DNA of 64,000 nucleotides, from contig CAIVZZ010000015.1 of the NCBI GenBank assembly GCA_903910555.1, positions 302,514 to 366,513 on the forward strand, read 5' to 3'. Source of the stretch: an uncultured Gemmatimonadota bacterium. GTDB taxonomy: Bacteria > Gemmatimonadota > Gemmatimonadetes > Gemmatimonadales > Gemmatimonadaceae. The stretch's first letter is position 1. Each line of letters opens with the position of its first letter. The position numbers were made by a program, and so were the translations under genes. Shown in pieces: positions 44,911 to 53,881 of the stretch. The notes under the pieces were generated by a model that was not told where the DNA came from, did no database searches, and saw only the letters and a program-made list of their open reading frames with translations.

Positions 44911-46079
44911 GCGCTGATCCTCGCGCCGGCCTTCGCCACGCGCCGCAGCAGCGGACTCGCGCGATAGCGGTCCTCGCCGTATTCGGCCTGCAATGCATCC
45001 AGCCGCGCGAGTATCGTCGCGGCGCCGATTTCATCGCACCACGCGAGCAGGCCTTTCGGATAGTTGACGCCTTTGGTCATCGCGACGTCGATGTCAGGCG
45101 CTGAAGCAATGCGCAGATAGAGCGCCTCAGCCGCTTCATTGATGAGCATCGCGAGCACGCGATCGAACAGGCGCTGTCCGAGCGCGCGATCTTCCGTTGG
45201 CTTCGGCAGCACGGCGCCGTCACGATAGTCGTAGTAACCGATTTTCATTTTGCGCCCGAGGCGTCCGCTCTCCACCAACCGACGCTGCGTGAGCGCGGGG
45301 CGATAGCGCGGATCGTAGAACATCCCCTCGAACACCGAGCTGCTCACGGCGTAGTTCACGTCGTTGCCAATAAAATCCATGAGCTCGAACGGGCCCATCC
45401 GAAAACCACCGAGCTCACGCATGGCCCAATCGATCGTAGCCGAGTCAGCGAGCCCCTCTTCGAGCATGCGCAGCGATTCGCCATAGAACGGGCGCGCGAT
45501 GCGATTCACGATGAAGCCGGGCGTGTCGGCGGCAACCACCGTCGTCTTGCCCCACGAATCCACCAGTGCGCGCGATTGTGCGGCCACGTCGGCGCTGGTC
45601 GAGAGTGCGGAAACGATTTCCACAAGCGGCATCACCGGCGCGGGGTTGAAGAAGTGAATTCCCACCACGCGCTCCGGATTCGCCGGCGCAGACGCGATCG
45701 ATGCCACGGAGAGCGACGAGGTGTTCGTCGCGAGAATCGCGGTCGGCGCGCACACCGTGCCGAGCGCGGTGAACAGCGTGCGCTTCACGGTGAGATCTTC
45801 CACCACTGCCTCGATCACGATGCCGCACTCTTTGTAGATGGAGAGGTCACGGGCAAGCAGCGCGTCCACGAACGAAATGCGGCCGAGCAGCGCATCGCGC
45901 GCGACCGCATCGAGCTTTCCCTTTTCGGCAAGTTTGGCGAGCGAGGCCGTCATCGTCTCACGTGCCTTAGCCGACGCGCCGGCCTTGGAATCGCTGATCA
46001 CTACCTTGTGACCCGCGGCTGCGGCGACCTGCGCGATGCCCGCGCCCATTGCCCCGGCGCCGACTACGCCGACGATCAT
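44907..46079 (-). CDS. paaH: 3-hydroxyacyl-CoA dehydrogenase PaaH
   Basis: 390 aa from the ATG at 46079 with GGTGA upstream; a GTG six codons earlier is possible. NAD-binding VGVVGAGAMGAGIAQVAAAAGH, then AILATNTSSLSV, GIHFFNPAPVMPLVEIV (catalytic His) and GFIVNRIARPFYGE. The all-helical C-terminal half contains GPFELMDFIGNDVN and a second, partial repeat. It oxidises 3-hydroxyadipyl-CoA with NAD+. Confidence 0.93.
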   Translation of the reverse strand: MIVGVVGAGAMGAGIAQVAAAAGHKVVISDSKAGASAKARETMTASLAKLAEKGKLDAVARDALLGRISFVDALLARDLSIYKECGIVIEAVVEDLTVKRTLFTALGTVCAPTAILATNTSSLSVASIASAPANPERVVGIHFFNPAPVMPLVEIVSALSTSADVAAQSRALVDSWGKTTVVAADTPGFIVNRIARPFYGESLRMLEEGLADSATIDWAMRELGGFRMGPFELMDFIGNDVNYAVSSSVFEGMFYDPRYRPALTQRRLVESGRLGRKMKIGYYDYRDGAVLPKPTEDRALGQRLFDRVLAMLINEAAEALYLRIASAPDIDVAMTKGVNYPKGLLAWCDEIGAATILARLDALQAEYGEDRYRASPLLRRVAKAGARISA

Positions 46080-46119
46080 GTTCGATTCACCAGTCACGAG
46101 TCACCCGTCGCCGTCGTCA

Positions 46120-46908
46120 TCAGCGTCCCGTAAAATTCGGTTTGCGCTTCTCGAGAAACGCCGTGACGCCCTCGGAATAATCGGCGGTCTTCCCCGCCTC
46201 GCGCTGCAGCTGCTCTTCGTAGTTGAGCTGGTCGGCAAGATCGACGCCGAGCGATCGATTGAATCCGCGCTTGATGAGCCCGAGCGCGCGCGTCGGCTGG
46301 GATGCGAGGTATTTCGCTGTGTTCGTCGCCGCGACCATCAGCTCGGCCGGATCGCACACCTGATACACGAGCCCCCAGGCGAGCGCCTGCTCCGCGCTGA
46401 CTTTCTCGCAAAGCATCGTCATTGCCGTCGCGCGCTGGAGTCCAACGAGGCGCGGCAGAATGAAGGTACCGCCGCAATCAGGTATCACGCCGATCTTGGC
46501 GAACGATTGAATGAAGTTCGCATTGGAGCCGGCGAATACGATGTCGCAAGCGAACGCGAGGTTTGCGCCCGCTCCAGCGGCCGTTCCGTTGACGGCACAG
46601 ACCACCGGCTTTTCGAGTGTCCTGATCCCGAGGATGATCGGATTCCAGGTCGTCCGGACGAAGTCGCCGAGGTCTGGCATGACGCCGTCCTTCGGCATGG
46701 CTTCCGCGAGGTCCTGACCGGCACAGAAACCGCGGCCTGAGCCGGTAAGGAGCACCACGCGCACGGATTCATCACCCGCCGCAGCGGTTAGTGCGGCCTG
46801 GAGGGCTCGCGCCATCTCGCCGTTGAAGCTGTTGAGGACGTCGGGACGATTCAGAGTGATCGTCAAAATGCCGTCGGCTTTCGTGCTCAGTATTGAATCG
46901 GTCGCCAT
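46120..46908 (-). CDS. paaG: PaaG: 1,2-epoxyphenylacetyl-CoA isomerase (crotonase family)
   Basis: 262 aa from the ATG at 46908. Oxyanion-hole segments GRGFCAGQDLAEA and NGTAAGAGANLAFACD, then FAKIGVIPDCGGTFILPRL with the Asp in IPD that PaaG uses for isomerisation. It converts ring-1,2-epoxyphenylacetyl-CoA to oxepin-CoA. First gene of the operon paaG-H-I-J-Z. A TATCTTTG lies 44-51 bases upstream. Confidence 0.9.
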   Translation of the reverse strand: MATDSILSTKADGILTITLNRPDVLNSFNGEMARALQAALTAAAGDESVRVVLLTGSGRGFCAGQDLAEAMPKDGVMPDLGDFVRTTWNPIILGIRTLEKPVVCAVNGTAAGAGANLAFACDIVFAGSNANFIQSFAKIGVIPDCGGTFILPRLVGLQRATAMTMLCEKVSAEQALAWGLVYQVCDPAELMVAATNTAKYLASQPTRALGLIKRGFNRSLGVDLADQLNYEEQLQREAGKTADYSEGVTAFLEKRKPNFTGR

Positions 46909-46951
46909 CAACGGGCCTCAAAGGGACGCTGCGGGGTGTCTGGACGCCGCT

Positions 46952-46959
46952 CAAAGATA
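46952..46959 (-). promoter_or_regulatory. candidate -10 (TATCTTTG) upstream of paaG
   Basis: Minus-strand GCGCTATCTTTG. The core GCGCTATCTTT recurs upstream of the hydratase gene near 62130, hinting at shared promoter features in the two paa loci. The 243-bp gap between paaG and gspG holds no other obvious signal and presumably contains both divergent promoters. Confidence 0.35.
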
Positions 46960-47151
46960 GCGCCTGATGTGTTTCTAAAAGGCATCTAACCGATCCACCA
47001 GACCCGAGCGCACATTAACGTTGGCTCGGCGAACGCCGTCCCCTAGGAAAGTGTCTATCACTTATGGGGTTGGCCGTGTCCGGGTTCGGGCCGCCGGCAA
47101 ACCCGTTCGGTCTGTTTGCGTGTCCAACTCCACATCTCTCGCGACCCCGAT

Positions 47152-47610
47152 ATGATTCGCACTCGTCTTGACCGGCTTGTTCTTGGGCGCCGCCGCCGCT
47201 CCGGTTTCACGCTCATCGAAATCCTCGTGGTGATCGTCGTGATCGCCATTCTGGCCACACTCGTCGCGCCGAACATTTTCTCGAATGTCGGCGCGGCCAA
47301 GAGTGCGACGGCCAAGAGTCAGATCGAGATGCTCGGCGCAGCGCTCGACGCGTATCGCCTCGACAATGGCAGCTACCCGACGACTCAACAGGGCCTGCTG
47401 GCTCTGTGGGAAAAGCCGTCGATCGATCCGCCGGCAAATTGGCGCGCGCCGTATCTCCGCAAAGCTGTTCCGCTCGATCCTTGGAACCGCGCATATGTCT
47501 ACGTCTTTCCGGGCGAACAGAATCCCAACGGCTACGACCTCATTTCGTACGGGGCCGACGGGCTGCCCGGCGGCGACGGCGAGAACGCCGATATCCTGAG
47601 CTGGAAGTAG
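47152..47610 (+). CDS. gspG: type II secretion major pseudopilin GspG
   Basis: 152 aa from the ATG at 47152. A basic leader (RRRRSG) precedes the prepilin site G|FTLIEILVVIVVIAILATLVAPNIF... with Glu at +5. The GspG globular domain has YRLDNGSYPTTQQGLLAL and DPWNRAYVYVFPGEQNPNGYDLISYGADG, with the calcium-loop region at the end. It forms the pseudopilus shaft that pushes substrates through the secretin. First gene of the operon. Confidence 0.95.
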   Translation: MIRTRLDRLVLGRRRRSGFTLIEILVVIVVIAILATLVAPNIFSNVGAAKSATAKSQIEMLGAALDAYRLDNGSYPTTQQGLLALWEKPSIDPPANWRAPYLRKAVPLDPWNRAYVYVFPGEQNPNGYDLISYGADGLPGGDGENADILSWK

Positions 47611-47649
47611 GCGGCGGCGCGAGGCGTTCGCCGAAGAGCACCACAGGCC

Positions 47650-48852
47650 ATGCCAACATTCGCGTATCAGGCCGTCAACGGCGCCGGTAAGCGGCTGCGC
47701 GGCCTCGAGGACGCAGCCACGCCCGGCGCGCTGTCGCGCTCGCTCGAGGAGCGCGGGCTGCTCGTGCTCGAGGTTGCCGAATCGAGTGGCGCGGCGGCAG
47801 GCGCGCGCGGATTCAAATTCGGACGCCGGCGCGAGGTGCTCGAAGTGACGCGCGCGATGGCGGCGCTGCTGCCGGTCGGAATGCCGCTCGCGCAGGCGCT
47901 CAATGCGGCGTCCGGCGTGACGAGCGGCGAAGTACGCGACGCGCTCACGCAGGTGCGCACGCGCGTTGAGCGCGGCGAGACGCTTTCCGCGGCGCTCGCG
48001 GCATACCCGCAGCTCTTTTCTCCGCTGTATGTCGGCCTCGTCCGCGCGGGCGAGCGAAGTGGCGACGTGGACAATTCTTTCGCGCGTCTGTCGGACCAGC
48101 TCGAGCGCGACGAAGAACTGCGCGGCCGGATCATCTCGGCGGCGATCTATCCGCTGCTGCTTGCGACCGCGGGCACGGTCGCCGTGACCGTGCTCCTCTT
48201 TTTCGTGCTGCCGCGGTTCGTCACGCTGCTCGCGGGGAGCGGCGCAAAGCTGCCGACCTCAACGCGCATGCTCCTCTCGGTGTCGAGCGGGCTGCACACG
48301 TTCTGGCCGGTGCTCTTCCTCGTGCCGCTCGCGATCGCGGCGCTTGCTGCGTGGGCAAAGAACACGGTGGAAGGACGCCGCGCGCTGTCGAATACGCTGC
48401 TGACGCTTCCGCTGGTGAAGACGCTGCGGCAGTACGCACTCGCGGCGCGATTCGCGCGGCTCGTTGGCGTGCTGCTCGGCGGCGGCGCTCCCTTGCTTGC
48501 CGCGCTTGATGATACGATCGATTCGATCGGCGATCCGGTCGCGAAAGACGATGCCGAACGCATTCGCACGCGTGTGCGCGAGGGCGTGTCGCTGCGCGCG
48601 GCGGTTGCCGAGAGCCCGGTCTATCCGCCGCTGCTCTCCCAGCTGATCGGCGTCGGTGAAGATGCCGGGCAGCTGCGCACGTTTTTGTTGAAAGCCGCCG
48701 AGATTTTCGAGGAACGCACGGAGCGCGCGACCCAGCGACTTGCGGCGCTCGCGGAGCCGGCGATGATTGTGGTGTTCGGTGCGATCGTCGCGTTTGTTGC
48801 GCTGTCTCTGCTCCAAGCGATTTACGGCATCAACGCGAACTCGTTCAAGTAA
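47650..48852 (+). CDS. gspF: type II secretion inner-membrane platform protein GspF
   Basis: 400 aa. Two T2SSF repeats (LLPVGMPLAQALNAAS and VLLGGGAPLLAALDDTID) and three membrane helices (about 165-190, 220-240, 370-392). LVRAGERSGDVDNSFARL and LIGVGEDAGQLRTFLLKAAE are the paired family motifs. It links the GspE ATPase to pseudopilus assembly. Confidence 0.95.
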   Translation: MPTFAYQAVNGAGKRLRGLEDAATPGALSRSLEERGLLVLEVAESSGAAAGARGFKFGRRREVLEVTRAMAALLPVGMPLAQALNAASGVTSGEVRDALTQVRTRVERGETLSAALAAYPQLFSPLYVGLVRAGERSGDVDNSFARLSDQLERDEELRGRIISAAIYPLLLATAGTVAVTVLLFFVLPRFVTLLAGSGAKLPTSTRMLLSVSSGLHTFWPVLFLVPLAIAALAAWAKNTVEGRRALSNTLLTLPLVKTLRQYALAARFARLVGVLLGGGAPLLAALDDTIDSIGDPVAKDDAERIRTRVREGVSLRAAVAESPVYPPLLSQLIGVGEDAGQLRTFLLKAAEIFEERTERATQRLAALAEPAMIVVFGAIVAFVALSLLQAIYGINANSFK

Positions 48853-48857
48853 GAAAC

Positions 48858-49301
48858 ATGCGAGCGCGCCGTGGATTCACCCTGCTCGAAATGGGAATCG
48901 TGCTCGCCATCATGGCGGTGAGCGCGATGCTCGTGGCGCCGGCGCTCTCGCGCATGGGTCAGGGTAAGCCGCCGGGCGTTGGAGATGACGTGATCAAGCT
49001 GCTCACAGACGCGCGCACGATCGCGATCCAGCGCAACGAGACCGTCACGCTCAGGCTCGATCCAACCTCCGGTAGATACAGAGCAGACACGGTCGGAGTT
49101 GCGGGGAGCGGCGAACTCGGCGAAGGGACGATGACGCTAGGCGCGCAGGAGACTCTCGTCACTGAGCTTCCCCGCCTCGTGTATGTGTTTCATCCCACCG
49201 GATCTGCGTTTGCTGATTCGGTACTCGTGCGAGGCACCGGTGCCGCGGCGCTGGTGACAGTCGACCCCTGGAACGGAGTTGCGTATGCGACTGCGCGCTA
49301 G
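48858..49301 (+). CDS. gspH: minor pseudopilin GspH
   Basis: 147 aa. Leader MRARRG|FTLLEMGIVLAIMAV with Glu at +5. The remainder is a small beta domain (VTLRLDPTSGRYRADTVG) as in GspH/FimT. It is a low-abundance tip or shaft component. Overlaps gspI. Confidence 0.88.
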   Translation: MRARRGFTLLEMGIVLAIMAVSAMLVAPALSRMGQGKPPGVGDDVIKLLTDARTIAIQRNETVTLRLDPTSGRYRADTVGVAGSGELGEGTMTLGAQETLVTELPRLVYVFHPTGSAFADSVLVRGTGAAALVTVDPWNGVAYATAR

Positions 49302-49710
49302 CCGGGTCAGAAAGGGGATCTCGCTGTTCGAGGCTGTCGCCGCGATGGCGATTGTCGGTGTGACTGCGGTCTCGGCACTCTCGGCGGTTGCCGGCGAAAT
49401 GCGCACGGCGGCACGTGCACGCAAAGCACTCGAAGTAGAAGCACTCGCCACATCACGCCTCGATTTTCTCGCGCTGATGAGCGACCAGCAGCTCCAGAAT
49501 CTTCCGGACTCCGTCGCGAAAGGGACGTTTGACGCGCCGCTCGACAGCTACAAGTGGGTCACGACGGCGACGCCGCTCGCGACGCAGGCCGGCATTTACG
49601 ACATACGAATTCAGGTCGACTGGAAGGACGGAGTAAAAGACGATTCGTACGGGATTCACTCGTACATCTATCGTCGTCCGCCGCTGGCGACGTCGGGGCG
49701 CGGACAATGA
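49285..49710 (+). CDS. gspI: minor pseudopilin GspI
   Basis: 141 aa from the ATG at 49285, overlapping the end of gspH. Leader with RKG|ISLFEAVAAMAIVGVTAVSAL; Glu at +5. GspI nucleates the GspI-J-K tip complex. Little else is conserved. Confidence 0.85.
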   Translation: MRLRASRVRKGISLFEAVAAMAIVGVTAVSALSAVAGEMRTAARARKALEVEALATSRLDFLALMSDQQLQNLPDSVAKGTFDAPLDSYKWVTTATPLATQAGIYDIRIQVDWKDGVKDDSYGIHSYIYRRPPLATSGRGQ

Positions 49711-50414
49711 AGATGCGGTTCTCTTCGCGCAGCGGCATGACGCTGATGGAGCTCGTCGTCGCCCTCGTCATCACGGGGATGATGGCGATGATGGGGACGA
49801 TGACGCTTGGATCGATCATCGATCATCGTCGCGTCATTCGTTCATCCACCGGCGAGCTGGAGCGCGCGAGCGCACTTCGCGATCAGATCCGCACCTGGAT
49901 GCTTGCCGGCACGGTGCAAATCGTGAGCGGCGGCGCAACGCGCGGCCTCGGTCGCACGGGCGCAGCTGTTCAGACCCTGACCATCGCAACGCCGACAATC
50001 CCCGGAATGCCGGGAAGCAGCTCGAGCACGACGAATGGGATCACCGCCGCAGTTGCGGCCGGCGACGAGATCACGTTCGTGACCACCGCGCCTACTCTCG
50101 CCGACGCGCCGAGTGTGCGCATGCGGCTGTTTGTGGACGGCGACGCCAGCACGCCGGAGACGGGGCTCACGCTCGAGTATCAGGCGAGCACGGCGACGCC
50201 GCTGCAGCGCGTGCAGCTCGAGCCGTCGATTGGTGTGCTGAGGGTGGAGTTTCTCGATCAGCGCACGAATCAGTGGTATGAATCGACCCAGGCGGCCGCG
50301 ATCACGCCGATCGCGGTGAAGCTGACGATGCAGCCGTATGACGGCGGCCGCTTGCCTGGAATCTTGCAGCTGCCGTTGATCTTCCCGATGGGCACGCTGC
50401 TGGTGGGACGATGA
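49707..50414 (+). CDS. gspJ: minor pseudopilin GspJ
   Basis: 235 aa from the ATG at 49707, overlapping the gspI stop (ATGA). Leader SRSG|MTLMELVVALVITGMMAMMG. The globular domain includes LRVEFLDQRTNQWYE near the C-terminus, a common GspJ segment. Part of the tip complex. Confidence 0.87.
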   Translation: MKMRFSSRSGMTLMELVVALVITGMMAMMGTMTLGSIIDHRRVIRSSTGELERASALRDQIRTWMLAGTVQIVSGGATRGLGRTGAAVQTLTIATPTIPGMPGSSSSTTNGITAAVAAGDEITFVTTAPTLADAPSVRMRLFVDGDASTPETGLTLEYQASTATPLQRVQLEPSIGVLRVEFLDQRTNQWYESTQAAAITPIAVKLTMQPYDGGRLPGILQLPLIFPMGTLLVGR

Positions 50415-51382
50415 GACGCGCGGGCAACCGTCGCGGTGTCGCCCTGATCACGGCGATCTGGCTGATCGTTGCGATCGCGATCGTCGCGCTGCAGTTCAGC
50501 GTGGATGCAAAAGAGCGGCGCGCGCTCGGCCTCAATGCGGCGGACCGCGGTGCGCAGCGCGCACTCGCGGGTGGCGCGCTGAAACTCGTGCAGGCAAAAC
50601 TCGACTACGCGCTGCGTACCGTTCCGACCGGACGGAATACGGCGATGCTGCAAGCGTCGGATCCCTGGCTCGGCATCGACTCACTCTATTCGGGCGTGTA
50701 TCAGGTCGACAGCCAGCCGGTGTACGTGAAAGCGACTGACCTCGGCGCGAAACTGAACATCAATGATCTCAGCGAAGACGAACTGAAAACGTTCTTCGGC
50801 TACATCCTCAACGATTACGTCGCCGCAGATGGCCTCGCGCAGTGCGTGATGGATTGGGTGCAGGTCGGCGATATGCCGCGCATCCACGGGGCGAAGCGCG
50901 ACGACTATATCAAAGCGGGATTGCTCGCGCTGCCGACCTATGCGCCATTCCGCGACATCACCGAACTGCAGTTTGTGAAAGGAATGACGCCCGACATTTA
51001 CGCCATGGTCGCGCCCTATCTCACCACGCTCGGCGCCGGATTGGTGAACCTCAATACTGCGCCGGCACCGGTGCTGAAGGCGCTGCCGGGGATGACCGAT
51101 CAAATGCTTACGACGATCCTGGGCCTCCGTTCACAGGGCCAGCGGATTACGTCGGTCGCCGAAGTGATGGGCGCTGCGAACCGCGGGCGGCGGTTGACGC
51201 CCGCGCAGCAGGCCCAGCAAGCGCAGGCCACGCAAACTTTCTCAACCCGCGCTGCAATCATATCCAACGAAGTGCTGTTCACCGTCGTCTCACGCTCCGG
51301 CACGCAATCGCAGCCGACCGAGCTGCAAGCGATCGTGTCGCGCGCAAACGGAAACGTCTCCATCTCATGGCAACAGTGGTAA
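50411..51382 (+). CDS. gspK: minor pseudopilin GspK
   Basis: 323 aa, the largest pseudopilin. Leader RRAGNRRG|VALITAIWLIVAIAIVAL lacks Glu at +5, as is normal for the tip subunit GspK. DLGAKLNINDLSEDELKTFF and the helix-hairpin-helix-like LVNLNTAPAPVLKALPGMTDQM are characteristic. It caps the pseudopilus. Confidence 0.92.
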   Translation: MRRAGNRRGVALITAIWLIVAIAIVALQFSVDAKERRALGLNAADRGAQRALAGGALKLVQAKLDYALRTVPTGRNTAMLQASDPWLGIDSLYSGVYQVDSQPVYVKATDLGAKLNINDLSEDELKTFFGYILNDYVAADGLAQCVMDWVQVGDMPRIHGAKRDDYIKAGLLALPTYAPFRDITELQFVKGMTPDIYAMVAPYLTTLGAGLVNLNTAPAPVLKALPGMTDQMLTTILGLRSQGQRITSVAEVMGAANRGRRLTPAQQAQQAQATQTFSTRAAIISNEVLFTVVSRSGTQSQPTELQAIVSRANGNVSISWQQW

Positions 51383-52767
51383 ATGTTTTGAGGCCCGTCC
51401 CCGCCGCCGGCGGGAAACAGATCACGGTCGGCGCCGCGCTTTCGGCGACGGAACTGTGCATCGTGCAGCGCGCAGGTTCTGGCGGCCGGGCGGGCGTGTG
51501 GCGCATGCCGCTGCAAGCGCTCAACGGCGACGGCTCCGGATGGCCCGCGCTCACGAGCGCGCTGAACGAACTTTCGCGCGCGCTCGGAGTAAACGGCGGG
51601 CGCCTCGACGTCGCGCTGATGCCGCCGCTCACCGAAATCCGCCGGCTTGATTTGCCGCCGATGGGTGACAGCGAACTTCGGTTGCTGCTCTCCCGAAATG
51701 CGGCGCGCTACTTTGTGGGCGCGCGCTCCGCGCAGCTGATCGGAACTACGATGGCACCGCAGCAGCAATCCGGCCCGGCGGGCGGCGTGATCGCGGCCGC
51801 CGTGCCGCTCCGGCTTGTGGCGGCGCTGCACATTGCGGCGCGCGAGGCCGGCTGGACGGTAGACGCGGTGTCGCCGGCCGAGGGGGCGTGGTGCTCCGCT
51901 GCGTCGGCGCTCTGGCCCGCTACGGCGCGCCACGCGTCTCATCTGCTGGTATGCAGCGAAGATCGCACAGAGCTGCTGCAGCTGGAGCAAGGCAAACTTT
52001 CGGCCGTGCGTCGGTTTCGCGCGGGCGCGGCCGATGCAGCGCTGGTGGCTGACGCGATCGGACCAGCGTCTGCTTCGCAAAAAGCGCCGGGGCTCGCGCG
52101 CATCACCGCGGTCGGCGCGGGCGCGCAGAGAAAAGAGCTGGCGCGCGCGTTGGCGTCAGCGGGGCTGACGGTCTCATCAGCGCCTGCGGAATGGGCCGAG
52201 CGCGCGGATCATGCGGATCTGCTCGCGGCGGAGTTCGCCGGACCGAACGCGGCGCCGTTGCTGCGCAGCGAGGCGACGCTTGCATCGCGGCGCGAACAGG
52301 CTTCACGCGTGATCAAGCAGATGGCGGCCGCGTCGGTCGTACTCCTGTTGCTCGCTGGCGGATTTACGCTCTGGGGTGCAAAGCGACAACTCCACTCAGT
52401 GCAGGCGGAGCGCGCCGCGATCAAGCCGCTGATATCGGCCACGCTGGTCGGCAGGACTTCGGTCGAGACCGCGTTTCGGCAGCTCTCGTCACTCGCCGCG
52501 GCGCAGCGCTCGGCTGTCCATTGGTCGGCGATTGTCGCAGGCGTGAGCACGCATCTCGACGATCACGCGTATCTCACGTCGATGCGCGGGCGCGATGACT
52601 CGCTCCTGGTTGAGGGGATCGCGGTTCGCGCGTCGAAGGCGTTCGACTCGTTCGCGGGCATGCCCGGACTGTCCGGGGTGCACGCCGCAGCGCCCGTCCG
52701 CCGGGAATCGCCGCAGGGTGCTGCCGCGGTTGAACGCTTTACGATTGCGGCGAAGGTGTCGCCATGA
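51367..52767 (+). CDS. gspL: GspL-like protein (PilM-PilN-type fusion)
   Basis: 466 aa from the ATG at 51367, overlapping gspK by 16 bp. The N-terminal ~310 residues look like a degenerate actin-fold cytoplasmic domain (LPPMGDSELRLLLSRNAARYF, HLLVCSEDRTELLQL). One membrane helix (VVLLLLAGGFTLWG, about 325-338) is followed by a PilN/GspL periplasmic domain. It recruits GspE to the membrane. Assignment rests on topology and order. Confidence 0.75.
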   Translation: MATVVNVLRPVPAAGGKQITVGAALSATELCIVQRAGSGGRAGVWRMPLQALNGDGSGWPALTSALNELSRALGVNGGRLDVALMPPLTEIRRLDLPPMGDSELRLLLSRNAARYFVGARSAQLIGTTMAPQQQSGPAGGVIAAAVPLRLVAALHIAAREAGWTVDAVSPAEGAWCSAASALWPATARHASHLLVCSEDRTELLQLEQGKLSAVRRFRAGAADAALVADAIGPASASQKAPGLARITAVGAGAQRKELARALASAGLTVSSAPAEWAERADHADLLAAEFAGPNAAPLLRSEATLASRREQASRVIKQMAAASVVLLLLAGGFTLWGAKRQLHSVQAERAAIKPLISATLVGRTSVETAFRQLSSLAAAQRSAVHWSAIVAGVSTHLDDHAYLTSMRGRDDSLLVEGIAVRASKAFDSFAGMPGLSGVHAAAPVRRESPQGAAAVERFTIAAKVSP

Positions 52768-53384
52768 AACTCTCGACGATGTCGCCGGCGGATCGTCGCG
52801 CCCTCACACTCGGCGCGATCGTATTGGTGCCGTCGCTCTTTTTCGTATTTGCGGTGAAACCGTTTCACGCGGCGCTCGTCGACGTTCAGCAGCAGCTCGC
52901 AACCGAGAGCGATGCGTTTGCGCGGGAGCGCGCGGCGGTTTCTGCGGCGAAACGAAATCCGCAGATGCAGCACGTTGCCGATTCAGCGATGCAAGCCATG
53001 TCGCCGCGGCTGTTCGCCGGCAGAGATGATGTGATGGCGAGCGCCGAGGTCGCGTCGTATCTCGGCGAAGTTGCGCGATCGACTCATGTGTGGCTGCAGG
53101 ATGCGTCGACGCGGCCGGCCACCGCGCTCGACGGCGGCGTGCGAGCGCTGCATGTGGAGCTCCGCGGCGAGTCTGACTTGCGCGGGATCCTCGAGTTCGT
53201 GAAATCACTCGAGAACGGTTCGAAATTTATTCGCGTGCAGCGGCTCGATATCTCAACGCAGCCCGGCCGGTCGGATCAGCCGGGAACGGAGACGCTCGCG
53301 CTGTCGGCTTCGATTGTCGGATACGCGATTCCCGATCAGCCGGCGCCGGCGACCGCGGCTGCATCGCAGAAGGGGGCGCCGTGA
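52764..53384 (+). CDS. gspM: GspM-like protein (PilO type)
   Basis: 206 aa. Short cytoplasmic tail, one membrane helix (LTLGAIVLVPSLFFVFAV, about 14-31), a coiled coil (QQQLATESDAFARERAAVS) and a ferredoxin-like periplasmic domain (LHVELRGESDLRGILEFVKSL). Partners GspL in the platform. The start overlaps the upstream stop by 4 bp. Confidence 0.75.
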   Translation: MKLSTMSPADRRALTLGAIVLVPSLFFVFAVKPFHAALVDVQQQLATESDAFARERAAVSAAKRNPQMQHVADSAMQAMSPRLFAGRDDVMASAEVASYLGEVARSTHVWLQDASTRPATALDGGVRALHVELRGESDLRGILEFVKSLENGSKFIRVQRLDISTQPGRSDQPGTETLALSASIVGYAIPDQPAPATAAASQKGAP

Positions 53385-53881
53385 GCGATCGCGAGTGGGC
53401 TTCGAGCAATGCCGGTCGCGCCGCGATAGCCGCATTGGCCGCGTCTATTGTGATCGCGCTGTGGTCGCTCGTGCATGCGATTCGCATCGCGCCGATTCCA
53501 GAAATTGCGGCGCCGCAGTTTGCGGCCAGCGGCGCGCTGACGGTCAGCACCGCGGCAGCGACGGTCGACGTCGGCGCGGCCGTCGAGACAGATCCGTTTG
53601 CTGCGGACAGATCGGCACCGGCGAATCGGTACCGCGCGCCGGGCGAAGAGAGTGACGACGCGACGCCGAAAGCTCCGCCCGTCGAGCCCGTCGTGCTGGG
53701 CACAGCGGTCTCGGATCCGTCGCACGGATTCGCGACCGTGCAACTCGCAGACAGTCACGCGACGATCATGCATGTCGGCGACAAGATCGGCGAATACACA
53801 GTGAAATCCATCGAGCGCGGGCACGTCGTGTTCACGACGCCGTCCGGCAAAAAACTCGACATACCAGAGCTCAAGCCATGA
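53381..53881 (+). CDS. gspC: GspC/PilP-like inner-membrane connector
   Basis: 166 aa. One membrane helix (AAIAALAASIVIALWSLVHA, about 14-33), a flexible Pro/Ala linker, and an HR-type beta domain (VVLGTAVSDPSHGFATVQLA, GDKIGEYTVKSIERGHVVF). No PDZ domain follows, unlike canonical GspC, so it resembles PilP. It should contact the secretin N-domains encoded next. Confidence 0.7.
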   Translation: MSDREWASSNAGRAAIAALAASIVIALWSLVHAIRIAPIPEIAAPQFAASGALTVSTAAATVDVGAAVETDPFAADRSAPANRYRAPGEESDDATPKAPPVEPVVLGTAVSDPSHGFATVQLADSHATIMHVGDKIGEYTVKSIERGHVVFTTPSGKKLDIPELKP

